A stretch of DNA of 15,290 nt from an uncultured Collinsella sp. (GTDB lineage Bacteria > Actinomycetota > Coriobacteriia > Coriobacteriales > Coriobacteriaceae), in contig CAUHFS010000048.1 of the NCBI GenBank assembly GCA_959605475.1, positions 1-15,290 of the forward strand, read 5' to 3'. This document shows positions 14,003-15,290 of the stretch, in pieces; position 1 is the first letter of the stretch; the number at the start of each line of letters is the position of its first letter. The notes below the pieces were generated by a model. It searched no databases and was not told the origin of the DNA. It worked only from the letters and a program-made list of their open reading frames with translations. A program made the position numbers and the translations under genes.

Positions 14003-14881
14003 ATGGCCGAACGCAACTATCTGAGTATCGGCCAAGTCGTCAACCTACTTCGAGGCGCATACCCCGATCTTTCGAACTCAAAAATTAGATTTCTAGAAGA
14101 TGAGGGGCTCATTACCCCTCATCGTACGCCTAAGGGATACCGTCAATACTCTAAGGAGGACGTTGATCGCCTGGAGGTCATCCTGCATTTGCAGAAGACC
14201 CGCTACATGCCGCTCAACGTGATTAAGCAGCGCTTGGAAAACGCCACGGACCTGTCAACGCTCGCTTACGAGGTGGGCTTGCTGTCCGATGTTCCGCTCA
14301 AGACGGAGCCCAAGGAGACTAAGCAAAAGCTGCATCCCATTGAGACCATTCCCGATATGCTGGGCGTCGAGATTTCGTTTATCCGCTCGCTCGCCGAGAA
14401 CGACCTCATTCGCATCATCAAGAGTCCGCAGAATCGTGAGCTCGTCGATGGTCGCGATTTTCCAATCATCCGCTACTGCTCCGAGCTGTCACGCTTCCAT
14501 ATCGAGCCCCGCAACCTGCGTCAGTACGTGTCTTCCGCCAACCGCGAGTCCTCGATGTTTGAGCAGGTGCTCGTGAGCATGCTCGGAATGGATACCTCCG
14601 ATGACGAGCGCGACGCCAAGCTCGAACGTGCGTTTAAGAAGCTTCACGACCTGACCGAGGGTGTGCACACTGCGCTGCTCAAGAACCGCGTTTTTGAGTC
14701 TCTCAATGCCGTGGTCGAGGACGCCGACATCGATGCACTCGATGAGGAAATCACTCGCTCCGAGTCCACCAAAGCCAAAAACGAAGAGATAGCCACGCCG
14801 GCTTCGCACGAGGATTCTCTCGTAAAGCCGCTCAAGGTCGTCGCCCCTTCGCACTCCGGTACCGCCACGGCGGGCAAATAA
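14003..14881 (+). CDS. MerR-family transcriptional regulator, FtsR-like
   Basis: A 292-residue DNA-binding regulator. The N-terminal winged helix (about 7-80) contains LSIGQVVNLLR, PDLSNSKIRFLEDEGL, TPKGYRQYS and DVDRLEVILHLQ, closely following the pattern of actinobacterial FtsR (Rv1828 in M. tuberculosis), which activates ftsZ in corynebacteria. The middle (about 108-200) holds a second helix-rich domain, as in FtsR and unlike short metal-sensing MerR proteins; no metal-binding cysteine cluster is seen. The C-terminus (about 245-292) is acidic, then Ser/Thr/Lys-rich and probably disordered. The gene starts 3 nt after the FHA gene, so the two are expected to be co-expressed. Regulation of ftsZ here is inference from family membership and synteny. 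Confidence 0.9.
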   Translation: MAERNYLSIGQVVNLLRGAYPDLSNSKIRFLEDEGLITPHRTPKGYRQYSKEDVDRLEVILHLQKTRYMPLNVIKQRLENATDLSTLAYEVGLLSDVPLKTEPKETKQKLHPIETIPDMLGVEISFIRSLAENDLIRIIKSPQNRELVDGRDFPIIRYCSELSRFHIEPRNLRQYVSSANRESSMFEQVLVSMLGMDTSDDERDAKLERAFKKLHDLTEGVHTALLKNRVFESLNAVVEDADIDALDEEITRSESTKAKNEEIATPASHEDSLVKPLKVVAPSHSGTATAGK

Positions 14882-14885
14882 CCGC

Positions 14886-14901
14886 TGCCGAAATTTCGGC
14901 A
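14886..14901. repeat. Perfect 16-bp palindrome between merR and apt
   Basis: TGCCGAAATTTCGGCA fills most of the 40-nt gap between the MerR stop and the apt start. No T-run follows, so it is either a weak transcript-stabilising hairpin or a protein-binding site. It lies 20 nt before the apt start codon. Confidence 0.6.
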
Positions 14902-14921
14902 ACCCATTGAAAGGTCATGCA

Positions 14922-15290
14922 ATGTACGACTTCGAATCTCAAATCGTCGACATCCCCGACTATCCCGAGCCCGGAGTCATCTTTAAAGACATCACGCCGC
15001 TCTTTGGCAATCCCGAGGCGCTCAAAGCCATGACCGATACCCTCGCCGAGCACTTTGCCGGCATGGGAATCACCAAGGTCGTGGGTCCCGAGGCTCGCGG
15101 CTTTATGGTTGGCGTACCGGTGGCTGTAGCCCTTGGCGCCGGCTTTGTTCCCGCACGTAAACCGGGCAAGCTGCCGCGCGAGACCGTAAGCCAGAGCTAC
15201 GAGCTCGAGTACGGCACCGATTCAATTGAGATCCATGCCGACGCTATCAGCTCTAAAGATACCGTGTTAATTCTGGACGACTTGGTCGCG
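14922..15290 (+). CDS. apt: Adenine phosphoribosyltransferase (3' partial)
   Basis: A purine salvage enzyme that converts adenine and PRPP to AMP and pyrophosphate in the cytosol. The first 123 residues are present; the gene runs off the right edge. The N-terminal signature PDYPEPGVIFKDITPLF is clear, followed by GPEARGFMVGVPVAVALG, VPARKPGKLPRET, YELEYGTD and the start of the PRPP-binding loop, VLILDDLVA. The ATG at 14922 has AAAGG about 6 nt upstream. An ATG 5 nt earlier is in another frame. The intergenic palindrome just before it leaves open whether apt shares the upstream transcript. Confidence 0.95.
   Translation, partial: MYDFESQIVDIPDYPEPGVIFKDITPLFGNPEALKAMTDTLAEHFAGMGITKVVGPEARGFMVGVPVAVALGAGFVPARKPGKLPRETVSQSYELEYGTDSIEIHADAISSKDTVLILDDLVA

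Overview
The window looks like a chromosomal segment from a high-GC Gram-positive of the class Coriobacteriia, probably Collinsella-like. This is inferred from moderately high GC, codon use and two actinobacterial gene neighbourhoods; no marker gene here fixes the genus.

Layout. (1) Positions 1-7017, + strand: a tight housekeeping operon running der (5' part anomalous), plsY, gpsA, rpe, a NifS/IscS-type cysteine desulfurase, a Nif3-like protein, a coiled-coil/zinc-ribbon protein and coaBC. Gaps are 0-20 nt, with several ATGA overlaps. (2) Positions 7026-7213: tRNA-Pro(GGG) with a promoter and a strong terminator. (3) Positions 7214-7780: about 570 nt with no gene, holding AT-rich palindromes, short degenerate repeats and the terminator of the next operon. 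(4) Positions 7781-12397, - strand: a markedly GC-richer operon encoding a lantibiotic-immunity (LanFEG/CprABC-type) ABC transporter, a 60-residue single-span protein, an OmpR-type response regulator and a histidine kinase. No lantibiotic precursor or modification enzyme is visible. (5) Positions 12398-12793: a divergent intergenic region with palindromes, a 59-nt hairpin and the pgsA promoter. (6) Positions 12794-15290, + strand: a PgsA-type phosphatidyltransferase, a GarA/OdhI-like FHA protein, an FtsR-like MerR regulator and the 5' part of apt.

How the genes fit together. GpsA makes sn-glycerol-3-phosphate, PlsY acylates it, and PgsA-type enzymes use it again for anionic phospholipid, so membrane lipid synthesis is the main metabolic thread. 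CoaBC supplies the coenzyme A route. The - strand operon is a self-contained sense-and-export module for defence against cell-envelope peptides, set between tRNA-Pro and pgsA like an acquired cassette.

The two most striking points are as follows. The first gene is a chimera: its 5' part is LepA (EF-4) from switch I through the DTPGH motif, and the rest is the second GTPase domain and KH-like domain of Der, joined in frame at the shared LLVVDAS strand. This is either a recombinant or, more likely, an assembly join at short identity. Second, the FHA protein keeps the GarA-type TT-x-VFR phosphothreonine switch, in a pgsA-FHA-MerR order that recalls mycobacteria.
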